From: a candidate division BRC1 bacterium HGW-BRC1-1
GTDB lineage: Bacteria; Sumerlaeota; Sumerlaeia; Sumerlaeales; Sumerlaeaceae
DNA length: 64,000 nucleotides
Assembly: GCA_002842095.1 (NCBI GenBank)
Contig: PHCB01000005.1
Coordinates: forward strand, 84,910 to 148,909
Direction: 5' to 3'
Of this stretch, positions 1-7,805 are shown piece after piece (the first letter of the stretch is position 1; every line of letters starts with the position of its first letter). Under the pieces are notes generated by a model. That model was not told the origin of the DNA, searched no databases, and worked only from the letters and a program-made list of their open reading frames with translations. A program made the position numbers and the translations under genes.

Positions 1-1763
1 ACCTCTTCCACTGGCACCTCGGCCAGCGATTCCACGATGCCATCCTCGGCCGAATCAAAACTCAAATCATCCACCGTAAAATCCAATCCGCTCAGCACCC
101 GGATGCGGTAGCGATAGCCTTGCTCCGTCAGGAACAGAGACCGCCGTTTGGCGCATTCCTGATCCTTTGTATCTTTCGTAACCACGGAATAGAAATAGGC
201 GAAATTGCCACCCGTTTTGGGGCGCAACACCCGGCCGAGACGCTGTGTCTCCTCCTGGCGGCTTCGAAACGTTCCCGAGATCTGAATGGCCACATTGGCG
301 TCCGGCAGATCGACCGCAAAGTTCGCCACTTTTGAAACTATCAGAACCTTGTTTTTACCGGTTTTGAAATCGTTATAAAGCACCTCGCGCTCGGAATTGG
401 GCGTTTCTCCTGTAATGATCGGCGCTCCAGTGAGTTCACGAATCGCTTCCAGTTGGTCGAGATATTGCCCGATAATCAGAACGTTGTCTTCCTTGTGTTT
501 CTTCAGAAGGCACTCGACAACCGGCAACTTGGATGGGTTTTCCATGGACAACCGGTACTTGTTGCGAAGCTCCGCCACGGCATACTCCAGGCGCTTGTCC
601 TCTGCCATGGGAACGCGAATCTCCATGCACCGTGCCTGGGCGATCCAACCCTGTGCTTCAAGTTCCTTCCAGGGCTTGTCCAACCGTTTCGGCCCGATGA
701 GCGAAAAGACATCATCCTCTTTGCCGTCTTCGCGCACCAGCGTAGCGGTCAGCCCCAAACGCCGCCGGGCTTGAATCTCTGTGGTAGCGCGGAAAACCGG
801 GGCCGGCAGCAAGTGCACCTCATCGTAAATCATGAGACCCCAGTTGTATTTCTGAAACAAATCCATGTGCAAAAACTCATCGTTGCGAGACTTCTTATAG
901 GTCAGGATCTGGTACGTGGTCACCGTGACCGGCTTTACGTCCTTCACCTCGCCGCTGTACTCGCCAATCTGATCTTCGGTCAGTGTGGTCTTGTCCGCAA
1001 TCTCACGCTTCCATTGGCGCAAGGCCGTCAAGTTGGTGGTGAGGATAAGCGTATGCTGCCCCACCATGGACATAGCCGCTATACCGATAACGGTTTTCCC
1101 CGCCCCGCAGGGAAGCACCAGAACTCCACTGCCCCCCGTCCTGGCACCGTTGGCGTAAAAAACCTCCGCTGCGTCGCGTTGATATTCTCTTAGCGAAAAC
1201 GGCAAACCGGAGACAGTCTCTTCGCGCATGGTTACTTCGAGGGGGTCCCCCTGCACATACCCGGCGAGATCCTCCACGGGGAAGCCAATTTTAATAAGCG
1301 CTTGCTTGATGCGCCCGCGAGTACCCGGCAAAATTAAAATCTGGTTCTCACCCCTACGGACACTCAAGAACGGCCTAACTTGGGGTGACGCCAGGATCTC
1401 CTCCAATGCGATGGGATCATCCGACTGCAAAATATGCTCGTCCGTCTCGTCCAACCGCAGCAGCTTCACCTTGCCGTAGCGCGCCATCTGCTCACGGATT
1501 TCTGTGAAAACATTCGGCGGCACATCATACTTCGTCAGCCGACGAAGCCCCTCAATGATCCCCTCCACTTCCACACCCGCGGCAGCGGCGTTCCACAACG
1601 AGAGGGGTGTCACCCCATAGGTATGCAGATACTCGGGACTCTTGTGGAGCTCTGCAAACTGGTTGAGAAAATCTCGCGCTGTATCAAAATGAGGCCCCAT
1701 CGTTTCCAAAAGGATAGTCATGTCGGACTGCACAATCAGGGGGTTTTCGGGCTTAAAGTTCAT
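1..1763 (-). CDS. XPB/Rad25-family DNA helicase (3' end outside window)
   Basis: Superfamily 2 ATP-dependent 3'-5' DNA helicase of the XPB type, expected to unwind DNA in repair or transcription-linked processes. About 587 codons are visible. The reading frame is open to base 1, so the C-terminus lies outside the window, though family members of 550-600 residues suggest little is missing. The Walker A motif PCGAGKT is at about residues 218-224 and a DEVH box at about 314-317. A motif VI-like stretch (QRLGRVLRPK) lies near the visible end, and the N-terminal ~200 residues resemble the XPB damage-recognition part. The ATG at 1763 is directly preceded by an in-frame TGA, so it is the earliest start; there is no clear Shine-Dalgarno. 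A sigma-70-like promoter lies about 130 bp upstream. No Bax1-type nuclease partner is visible on this side. Confidence 0.9.
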   Translation of the reverse strand, partial: MNFKPENPLIVQSDMTILLETMGPHFDTARDFLNQFAELHKSPEYLHTYGVTPLSLWNAAAAGVEVEGIIEGLRRLTKYDVPPNVFTEIREQMARYGKVKLLRLDETDEHILQSDDPIALEEILASPQVRPFLSVRRGENQILILPGTRGRIKQALIKIGFPVEDLAGYVQGDPLEVTMREETVSGLPFSLREYQRDAAEVFYANGARTGGSGVLVLPCGAGKTVIGIAAMSMVGQHTLILTTNLTALRQWKREIADKTTLTEDQIGEYSGEVKDVKPVTVTTYQILTYKKSRNDEFLHMDLFQKYNWGLMIYDEVHLLPAPVFRATTEIQARRRLGLTATLVREDGKEDDVFSLIGPKRLDKPWKELEAQGWIAQARCMEIRVPMAEDKRLEYAVAELRNKYRLSMENPSKLPVVECLLKKHKEDNVLIIGQYLDQLEAIRELTGAPIITGETPNSEREVLYNDFKTGKNKVLIVSKVANFAVDLPDANVAIQISGTFRSRQEETQRLGRVLRPKTGGNFAYFYSVVTKDTKDQECAKRRSLFLTEQGYRYRIRVLSGLDFTVDDLSFDSAEDGIVESLAEVPVEE

Positions 1764-1894
1764 TCAGGGGAGTCACCAGGGTTCGCTATTGTCATCTTGA
1801 AAGTCTTTATTTTCAGCATTCTACCACAGAATGAGAAGGCCTGTTGGGGCTGCTCCGCACCTATACCATAATGCTACACATAAACCAAACCAAT

Positions 1895-1923
1895 TTTATC
1901 TCGAAATTAACAACCTGTGTCAA
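1895..1923 (-). promoter_or_regulatory. Candidate sigma-70 promoter of the XPB helicase gene
   Basis: On the minus strand a perfect TTGACA (1923-1918) is followed after 17 bp by GATAAA (1900-1895, 4 of 6 matches to TATAAT). It lies in an AT-rich stretch between the acyltransferase stop and the helicase start. It would give a leader of about 125 nt. The spacing is ideal; activity is an inference. Confidence 0.5.
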
Positions 1924-2007
1924 GGGGGGAAACGTAAATTCTGCAAAAATATATGACATTTCCCCGCAGAACCTTGACACGCCAGAAACAGAAAACCCCC
2001 CCCGGAG

Positions 2008-2949
2008 TTATCCATCCCCATCGGGCGATTTTTCTTCCATCACCGACATGGGCTTCAACCCCAAGACCACATCCATCGGTTGCGTGGGCCAGATGCATTC
2101 TGGATACTCGCGGATGGTCTCCTCGAAGATTCGCAAGTAATCCTCCATCAATCTCTTCGAAACATCCGCGCCGGCGTCCCGTGGAATGTATTCAGGCTTG
2201 GAAACCTTAACTAAAAATTTGCCATCTCGATACATCCCCAACGCAAAACAGATGGGCGCGCCAGCCAACCGCGCTATTTCCGGTGCTCCCTGACGAACCG
2301 GATAGGTGCCACCCAGCATGGGCATCCCCATTAGTCCACCACCCTGGTTACCATCCACCGCCACTCCCAGAACCTTGCCGGCCTGCAGCATACGTACCGC
2401 CCCACGAACCGAGCCTCCCAAACCGGACTTGGTTCCCACGAAAACCGGATCCTTATGTATGAACAACATCCGCCGCTCACGCTCCGATTCGACCCCGGCC
2501 ACGCCGACCTTGCGCATCACTTCAACCTCATATCCCAAATGATCCAGTTGAACGAAGCTGAGCATGTTCGAACCAAAATGCATCGAGGTAATTAAAACTC
2601 CGGTGCCCCCATCCAGAATTTTAATCACTTCATCCAACCCTTCAAACACCACGGTTCCGTCGTGCCATGCGGGAGAATCGGGATGTTGAAAAACGTAATT
2701 GGCGGTCAAAAGAAGAAATTGTGTACGGTAGAATTTCCGAGTCAGAGCCTTGGGATCCATCTCCAGACCAAGCCGACCCAACAAAATCCGAAAACGCTTC
2801 TCAACCTCATGGCGTCGCCCCCGACGGCTCCAATACAAGAACTCCCCCACCGCCGCGCTCATAAGCGGCAACCAGCGGTGAGGCAACCGGCGCGCAAGTT
2901 CCGCAAGCCTCAGAACATTTGCACCGCGCGGATTGACGATCATTTTCAT
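2008..2949 (-). CDS. LpxL/HtrB-like lipid A acyltransferase family protein
   Basis: Membrane-associated lysophospholipid acyltransferase superfamily member (lipid A biosynthesis acyltransferase type). Such enzymes move acyl chains onto lipid A or glycolipids at the inner membrane. The ~313-residue length fits. The usual active-site motif HX4(D/E) appears as HFGSNM: His124 is followed by Met129 where the family has an acid, so classical catalysis is doubtful. Downstream blocks (GVAVDGNQGGG, then a YPVRQGAPEIA stretch) match the family pattern. I chose the ATG at 2949 because GGAG sits 8 nt upstream; an in-frame ATG at 2988 lacks such a site. It lies upstream of the helicase gene on the same strand, separated by 244 bp with its own promoter, so the two need not be co-transcribed. 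It could be a divergent acyltransferase with another substrate. Confidence 0.75.
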   Translation of the reverse strand: MKMIVNPRGANVLRLAELARRLPHRWLPLMSAAVGEFLYWSRRGRRHEVEKRFRILLGRLGLEMDPKALTRKFYRTQFLLLTANYVFQHPDSPAWHDGTVVFEGLDEVIKILDGGTGVLITSMHFGSNMLSFVQLDHLGYEVEVMRKVGVAGVESERERRMLFIHKDPVFVGTKSGLGGSVRGAVRMLQAGKVLGVAVDGNQGGGLMGMPMLGGTYPVRQGAPEIARLAGAPICFALGMYRDGKFLVKVSKPEYIPRDAGADVSKRLMEDYLRIFEETIREYPECIWPTQPMDVVLGLKPMSVMEEKSPDGDG

Positions 2950-3145
2950 GCATAACACTCCACAAATGCCCGTGCCAAATAGTTGCACTGGCGGTCAGGA
3001 TCAATTAGTCGAACTAAAATTTTATGTATGGGCTATCGTGCCGATGCAAGACGGAAAAGTGCAGAGATTCTGCAGCTGAACCATACCGTTCCGGCACCGC
3101 TTTCCGCTTGCCGCCGGCACACCATTGCGCCACCCCTGCATTATC

Positions 3146-3709
3146 ATGCACCCAGCCATATTCTTAGCTCTGGTTCACTACCCCGTGATGGACAAACACG
3201 GTCTGGTCGTGTCCACTTCCATAACCAATCTCGATATCCACGACATCTCCCGCGCGTCGCAAACCTACGGGGTGCGACGCTATTACCTCGTCACCCCTGT
3301 GGAAGCGCAGCATTGGCTCGCCCGCCGCGTAGTTCAGCATTGGGAGGCCGGCTGGGGAGCCACCTATAATCCAAACCGCAAAGCTGCACTCGGCATTATT
3401 GACGTGAAGACCGACCTCGCTGAGGTGGGCGAGGACATCCAGTCAATCACTGGCAGGGAACCCCTTTGGGTGGTCACTTCCGCAAGACCTTATCCCAACA
3501 GCATTACGTTTGCAAACCTTCGCTCGCGCTTCCAGACCCAACCCGAACAACCGTACTGTCTGGTGCTGGGTACCGGCCATGGTCTACATGCCGAGGTTAT
3601 GGCCGACGCCGACCTCGTGCTTGAACCCATTCACGGACCCACTTCGTATAACCATCTTTCCGTACGCAGCGCCGCGTCCATCATCTTGGACCGCCTGCTT
3701 GCCCCATGA
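3146..3709 (+). CDS. SPOUT-type RNA methyltransferase (PF09936-like)
   Basis: Probable SAM-dependent RNA methyltransferase of the small SPOUT family that includes the C-terminal domain of Thermotoga TM1570-like proteins. Its target RNA is unknown. The 187-residue protein carries family hallmarks: an N-terminal LVHYPVMDKHG, then TSITNLDIHDISR, and a C-terminal knot region with LVLGTGHGL and PIHGPTSYNHLSVRSA, where SAM should bind. The ATG at 3146 starts just before the conserved HYPV block; a TTG at 3125 adds only seven unconvincing residues. The next gene is 59 bp downstream on the same strand. In many bacteria this domain sits beside trmD/rplS, but no such genes are visible here. Confidence 0.8.
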   Translation: MHPAIFLALVHYPVMDKHGLVVSTSITNLDIHDISRASQTYGVRRYYLVTPVEAQHWLARRVVQHWEAGWGATYNPNRKAALGIIDVKTDLAEVGEDIQSITGREPLWVVTSARPYPNSITFANLRSRFQTQPEQPYCLVLGTGHGLHAEVMADADLVLEPIHGPTSYNHLSVRSAASIILDRLLAP

Positions 3710-3768
3710 AACGAAACAATCGTCATGTATAAGGACTTTGGCATTGCGCTTGCTCTGAGATTTTTACC

Positions 3769-5346
3769 ATGATGACCCGACAGAAAAAGATGAGAACTTT
3801 TCAAACCATAGCTGCCCTGATGGCGTTCCTCGCGATCTTCGCTGCGCCCGCCCATTCGCAGACGACGCCTGATTACGATCGTATGAAGAACATGTCGCGC
3901 GAAGAACGGATCAAAGCACATCAGGAACGCATCGAAAAAATTATCAAAGAAACCCGCGAGCGCCAACAGAAGGAAGCCGAGGAGCAGAAGGCAAAAAAGG
4001 CTGAAGAATCCAAAGAGCCCGCCACTGCAAACCCGACGCCTCTGACCGGTCTTCCAACCCAGGGCCAGAAACCCGGCACTGCGCTTCCCACCGGACCGGT
4101 GCAGCCCATCGCCGCCCAGCCGGATCAGGGTAAAAAAGGGCCGCCGCCCCCTCAAGCCGCTCCCCCTCCCCAGGCCGCCCGGAGTTCATCCCGTGCGTTG
4201 CTCTACATGAAACCGTTCGACACCGTGGTCAATACCGGCGAGGTTTTCACCACCGAGATCATAGCCGACAGCCGCGACGGCAGCGTCGATCACCTCGCGC
4301 TGCGGCTTGATTACCCACCGTCGCTCCTCAATCCTTTGGCCATCGACGTCTCACCCCTCGCATCCCTCGTGGACGAAGACGTGCAGTACGACACCAACCC
4401 TGCGGAAGGGTTCGTCGCCATCAGCGCCCCCCTCACCGGCCCGACAAAAATGAATTCCCAGGTCCTCGCGATCGTTTATTGGGAAGCGCTCCAACCCACC
4501 GAAACCGCAGAAATCCGATTCGGATTCGGCGAGAAACCCGATACCGCCCTTCTTTTGTCAGGCAAAAGCGTATTAGGCACCGAGGGAGGCTCATCTGACG
4601 GCGTAATTCACAGCAACGTCATCATCCGTAGCCTTCGCAACAAGCCGATCGCTCAGAAGGCCGGCAACAAAGGCCTACTCGTTGCCTCCTCCCGCCTCAC
4701 CCCGCCGACTTCCGGGTTGGAACTCGCCCTCTCAACCGAGAAAAGATCCGCTCGTGCCGGCGAGAAGTTCAGCGTGGAGGTAGATCTCCGAAACCCCGAT
4801 CTTCTCCCCTTCAACCATCTGATGCTTTATCTTCAGTTCGACCCCAACGTGCTTGAAGTCGTGGACACCGACCGCGGCAACTGGTCGCGCGATGGCATCA
4901 ACATCCTCGACGCCTTCGCCCACGAAGATTTCCCCTTCGACTTTCACAAACAAAACATGGCCGACAATAAATCCGGCGAAATCATCTACGATGTGGCCCG
5001 CGAACTCGATCCTGTTCGAGCAACCGGCCCGGTGGCCCGCATCACCTTCCGCGCTCTCAAAACCTCACCTCGCACGGACATCGTTCTGGTACGCAACCAA
5101 CCCGGCATCTCGCCCACCTCCGACATTCAGTATCTCCAGCAATCGGTGTTGAAAGACCGCCCCTCCGAAGCCGCCCCCCTCGATGGATTGGCCATGCAGA
5201 TTCTCCCGAAAAACGCTGCAACGGCAGGGGCCAATTCTCAGGACGGGAACGAAACCAATTCCAACGGTTTCGAAGAAGAGAATGATTCCCCTTCGGAACC
5301 TCGTGGCATCGTGCTGCAAGCGGGAACAATTCGCAGGAACCGATAA
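3769..5346 (+). CDS. Secreted protein with coiled coil and two cohesin-like domains
   Basis: Secreted 525-residue protein of unknown role. A signal peptide (hydrophobic segment about residues 14-30, ending near AHS) is followed by a highly charged Lys/Glu-rich coiled coil (about 40-85) and a Pro/Gln-rich linker to about 140. Two beta-sandwich modules follow, at about 145-290 and 325-450. Both show the cohesin-like pattern: a VNTGEVFTTEI or ARAGEKFSVEV strand, then a LxxDYPPSLL or LQFDPNVLEV strand, then a late hydrophobic LAIVYWEA or VARITFRAL strand. The tail is acidic and disordered. Cohesin-type folds bind protein or surface partners, but no dockerin is visible here. The tyrosine-rich gene 30 bp downstream is probably co-transcribed. 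A start at the second Met or at Met8 is also possible. Confidence 0.65.
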   Translation: MMTRQKKMRTFQTIAALMAFLAIFAAPAHSQTTPDYDRMKNMSREERIKAHQERIEKIIKETRERQQKEAEEQKAKKAEESKEPATANPTPLTGLPTQGQKPGTALPTGPVQPIAAQPDQGKKGPPPPQAAPPPQAARSSSRALLYMKPFDTVVNTGEVFTTEIIADSRDGSVDHLALRLDYPPSLLNPLAIDVSPLASLVDEDVQYDTNPAEGFVAISAPLTGPTKMNSQVLAIVYWEALQPTETAEIRFGFGEKPDTALLLSGKSVLGTEGGSSDGVIHSNVIIRSLRNKPIAQKAGNKGLLVASSRLTPPTSGLELALSTEKRSARAGEKFSVEVDLRNPDLLPFNHLMLYLQFDPNVLEVVDTDRGNWSRDGINILDAFAHEDFPFDFHKQNMADNKSGEIIYDVARELDPVRATGPVARITFRALKTSPRTDIVLVRNQPGISPTSDIQYLQQSVLKDRPSEAAPLDGLAMQILPKNAATAGANSQDGNETNSNGFEEENDSPSEPRGIVLQAGTIRRNR

Positions 5347-5376
5347 CGAACCAGTCCGAACCGGAAGGAGCACCCC

Positions 5377-5673
5377 TTGAAACACATCATCGCAGCCTTT
5401 TCTCTCATTGCCGCTTTGGGATTTTCCGACGCCGCAACCGTGCAAGCGCAGGCCCGCTACAACGGAGCCTATCGCTATCCCATGCCGGGCTATCGCAACT
5501 ACGTGGGCTACCCGTATCGGTCCTCGTGGGGTTATCGCATCGATCCGTACTGGTCCTACAGCAGCACGCGCCAGCCCTATGGCTATCAAGGCGATGGTTC
5601 ATACTATGGCCTCGGATACAGTAGATATGGTGGTCAGGGAAACAACTACGGCGGCAACTATTGGTATTGGTGA
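5377..5673 (+). CDS. Small secreted Tyr/Gly-rich protein
   Basis: A 98-residue protein with an N-terminal signal peptide (KHIIAAFSLIAALGFSDA) and a mature part dominated by Tyr, Gly, Ser, Arg and Trp (for example YRYPMPGYRNYVGYPYR). No fold is recognised; the composition suggests a low-complexity, perhaps structural or surface-attached protein. The start is a TTG at 5377, supported by GGAAGGAG six bases upstream. It lies 30 bp after the cohesin-like gene and is probably in the same transcript. A second protein of identical length and similar composition is encoded at 40028-40324. Confidence 0.7.
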   Translation: MKHIIAAFSLIAALGFSDAATVQAQARYNGAYRYPMPGYRNYVGYPYRSSWGYRIDPYWSYSSTRQPYGYQGDGSYYGLGYSRYGGQGNNYGGNYWYW

Positions 5674-5701
5674 GCGGAAATTCTCCGACCGCCGGACCCT
5701 C

Positions 5702-7123
5702 TCAGGCCGATAACAAATTGCCCAACCGCTGCAACGCGGCCCGCGCATAATGGCGCGTATTGCCTGATGAAGCGGCATGGCTGAGTGTGCGCCAGATATA
5801 AGCCGGTCGCCCGTACATCCGCAATAAAGCTCGCCGCCGCCAGACCGTTAACTCGGCGCTGGAAAGTTTGTACGTCCGCACGGCCGCCTGGCCGTACCCG
5901 CCCTTTGTGTGGTCGTCCGACTCAAACAATCCGTCGCGCACCACAATGTCATGGTACTCCGTGCCGGGTAGCGGATAAGCGATGTTGAAATCGAAGAAAT
6001 CAGGATTCAATCGCCGCGTAAAATCCAAAACCGACGCCAAAGTTTCGCGCGTCTCCCAGGGCATGCCGACCACAAAGAACCCGTGAACCTTCAGCCCGTT
6101 ACGTCGGCAAACCTCCACCGCCTCAAAGGCCTTCTCCACCCGCGCGCCCTTCTTCATCTTGTCGAGCATGTCCTGGTCACCATGCTCGAAGCCAAACGCC
6201 ACCACCCAGCATCCCGCCCGCTTCATCCAATCGGCGCGCTCATCGTCCAGCGTGTCGACCCGTGAATTGCAACCCCAGCGGACCTCAAGTTTGCGTTCGA
6301 GAATCAACCGGCAGAGGTCAATCAGCCACCGCTTGTGCAGCGTAAACGTATCGCCGTGAAAAAGGAAATCGCGTATGCCATGGTCGCGCACGCACATTTC
6401 AATTTCATCCACCACGTTTTCCACCGTACGCTCGCGCACGCGGTACTCGAACAACGATCCCGCCGGGCAAAAAATGCACTTAGCCGGGCATCCCCGCTGG
6501 GCATAAATCGCCGCGATACGGCGTCCGTTCTCCGGGCTGCGATATAGATCGAGATTCAACAAATCATACGCGGGCAGAGGCAACTGATCCAGCGGTTCGA
6601 TAAGCGGTCGCCCCGCATTGCGCTTCGCGCAACCCTCATCATCGCGCCACACGACACCGCTAATCTCGCTCAGCGGCCTGCCTGAAATAATCTCGCCAAA
6701 GGTTAGTTCCGGTTCCCCGTCCAGAATCGCATCCAACTCCGGATGCGTCGGCATCATGGCGTCTGCCATAATCGAAACGCTCTCGCCCCGTGCAAAGGTG
6801 CGGACCTGAGCATTGCCCTCACGCGCCAGTTGCAATGCTGCCAGATCCTCTTCCATGGTGTGGGCCGTTGTGTTCACGAGAATAAGAGTCGGCTTCAGCT
6901 TTTCCAGATCGGCCAGATACTCCTCACGTCCCGCCCCCATGGCCGGATAATCGCGCACCCACACCTGCTGTGCCCCCGCCTCCCGTGCCACCGAGGCCAG
7001 CACCGCCAGTTCCACGGGCGGAAAAACCACGCGCACGGCTTGATCTTCCACCTTCGACTGGCAGCGGTCATCACGCCGGTAAAGCCCCGACGGCGGGTTC
7101 ATCAAAAGAATGCGGTTATCCAT
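5702..7123 (-). CDS. B12-binding-type radical SAM protein (paralogue 1)
   Basis: Radical SAM enzyme of the BchE/Elp3-like architecture. An N-terminal Rossmann-like cobalamin-binding-type domain (about 1-175, with no DxHxxG motif seen) precedes the radical SAM barrel. The 4Fe-4S cluster Cys motif CPAKCIFC is at Cys212, Cys216 and Cys219. A C-terminal extension ends near the stop. The reaction is unknown; relatives do methylations, cyclisations or lipid modifications. The ATG at 7123 is chosen because AGGA lies six bases upstream and the protein then begins MDNRILLMNPPSG, matching the start of the paralogue at 41842-43317. It is the last gene of a probable minus-strand operon after yebC and two DUF507 genes. 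Confidence 0.85.
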   Translation of the reverse strand: MDNRILLMNPPSGLYRRDDRCQSKVEDQAVRVVFPPVELAVLASVAREAGAQQVWVRDYPAMGAGREEYLADLEKLKPTLILVNTTAHTMEEDLAALQLAREGNAQVRTFARGESVSIMADAMMPTHPELDAILDGEPELTFGEIISGRPLSEISGVVWRDDEGCAKRNAGRPLIEPLDQLPLPAYDLLNLDLYRSPENGRRIAAIYAQRGCPAKCIFCPAGSLFEYRVRERTVENVVDEIEMCVRDHGIRDFLFHGDTFTLHKRWLIDLCRLILERKLEVRWGCNSRVDTLDDERADWMKRAGCWVVAFGFEHGDQDMLDKMKKGARVEKAFEAVEVCRRNGLKVHGFFVVGMPWETRETLASVLDFTRRLNPDFFDFNIAYPLPGTEYHDIVVRDGLFESDDHTKGGYGQAAVRTYKLSSAELTVWRRRALLRMYGRPAYIWRTLSHAASSGNTRHYARAALQRLGNLLSA

Positions 7124-7177
7124 GGAGAGTCCTACAACCAACAACGCCGAACCAAGCAAAGATGCCCGGCCATGTCG

Positions 7178-7459
7178 TCAATAAATGTAATTCCTGCGAC
7201 GAGCGATCTCTTCCTTCTTCTGCGAATAAATCGCCTGCCACTCTGCGCTTCCCTGGGGGATCGCACGCTTCATGCTGTCAATCATCTCCACCACTTCGCG
7301 ATCAATCTCTTCCTCAATCTTCAGGTCTGATGCGATCACGCGAGCAATCTCGGCTTCCATCACCAACAAAGACCCGCCGAATTTAACCAGGTTCTTGCTC
7401 ACCAGATCCTCTGCGATCTGATGCGCTATAAAAGTAATCCGTTCCTCAGACAGTCGCAT
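7178..7459 (-). CDS. DUF507 family protein (second copy)
   Basis: A 93-residue protein of the DUF507 family (PF04368), predicted all-helical and cytoplasmic, function unknown. It begins with the family-typical MRLSEERITFIAHQIAEDL and carries the acidic IEEEIDREVVEMI block and a basic helical tail (QKKEEIARRRNYIY). It lies 42 bp downstream of another DUF507 gene of exactly the same length and 54 bp upstream of the radical SAM gene. The two DUF507 proteins differ widely in sequence, so they may form a heteromer rather than being recent duplicates; this is inference. Confidence 0.85.
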   Translation of the reverse strand: MRLSEERITFIAHQIAEDLVSKNLVKFGGSLLVMEAEIARVIASDLKIEEEIDREVVEMIDSMKRAIPQGSAEWQAIYSQKKEEIARRRNYIY

Positions 7460-7501
7460 CTGCTACACCCTTTCCCAACGCCCGAACCAATGTTGCGCCC
7501 A

Positions 7502-7783
7502 TCAAAGAACGATCTTCTTCTGGCGCGCCAATTCCTTCTTCGTCTTCTGCAACAACGTACTGTAGCTCAATGCCCGCATCATGATGTGCTGTTGATGCTG
7601 CCGCAAAATCGCCTCAGCTTCCTTCTCCAGCTCATCCTCACGGCGCAAATCCTCGAGGATCACACGCCGCACCGCGCCCGATACCTGCTCCGCAGTCCCC
7701 ACCATTTCGATGCGCTTCAACGACTTCAACGAAGTCGTAACCTTGCCCGCCAGATACTCCACTTTTTCCGGTTTCAATCTCAT
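7502..7783 (-). CDS. DUF507 family protein (first copy)
   Basis: A 93-residue DUF507 protein (PF04368) starting MRLKPEKVEYLAGKV, with the conserved central RREDELEKEAEAILRQHQ helix and a basic C-terminal helix (KTKKELARQKKIVL). It lies 22 bp after yebC and upstream of its same-length paralogue, so all are probably one transcript. No catalytic or metal-binding residues stand out. The biological role of the family is not established. Confidence 0.85.
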   Translation of the reverse strand: MRLKPEKVEYLAGKVTTSLKSLKRIEMVGTAEQVSGAVRRVILEDLRREDELEKEAEAILRQHQQHIMMRALSYSTLLQKTKKELARQKKIVL

Positions 7784-7805
7784 TTGCCGGCAACCCTCTT
7801 TCGCA

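Noticed and set aside
120..1193. Plus-strand open frames of up to 246 codons
   Set aside because: Antisense to the XPB helicase, whose motifs I read directly on the minus strand.
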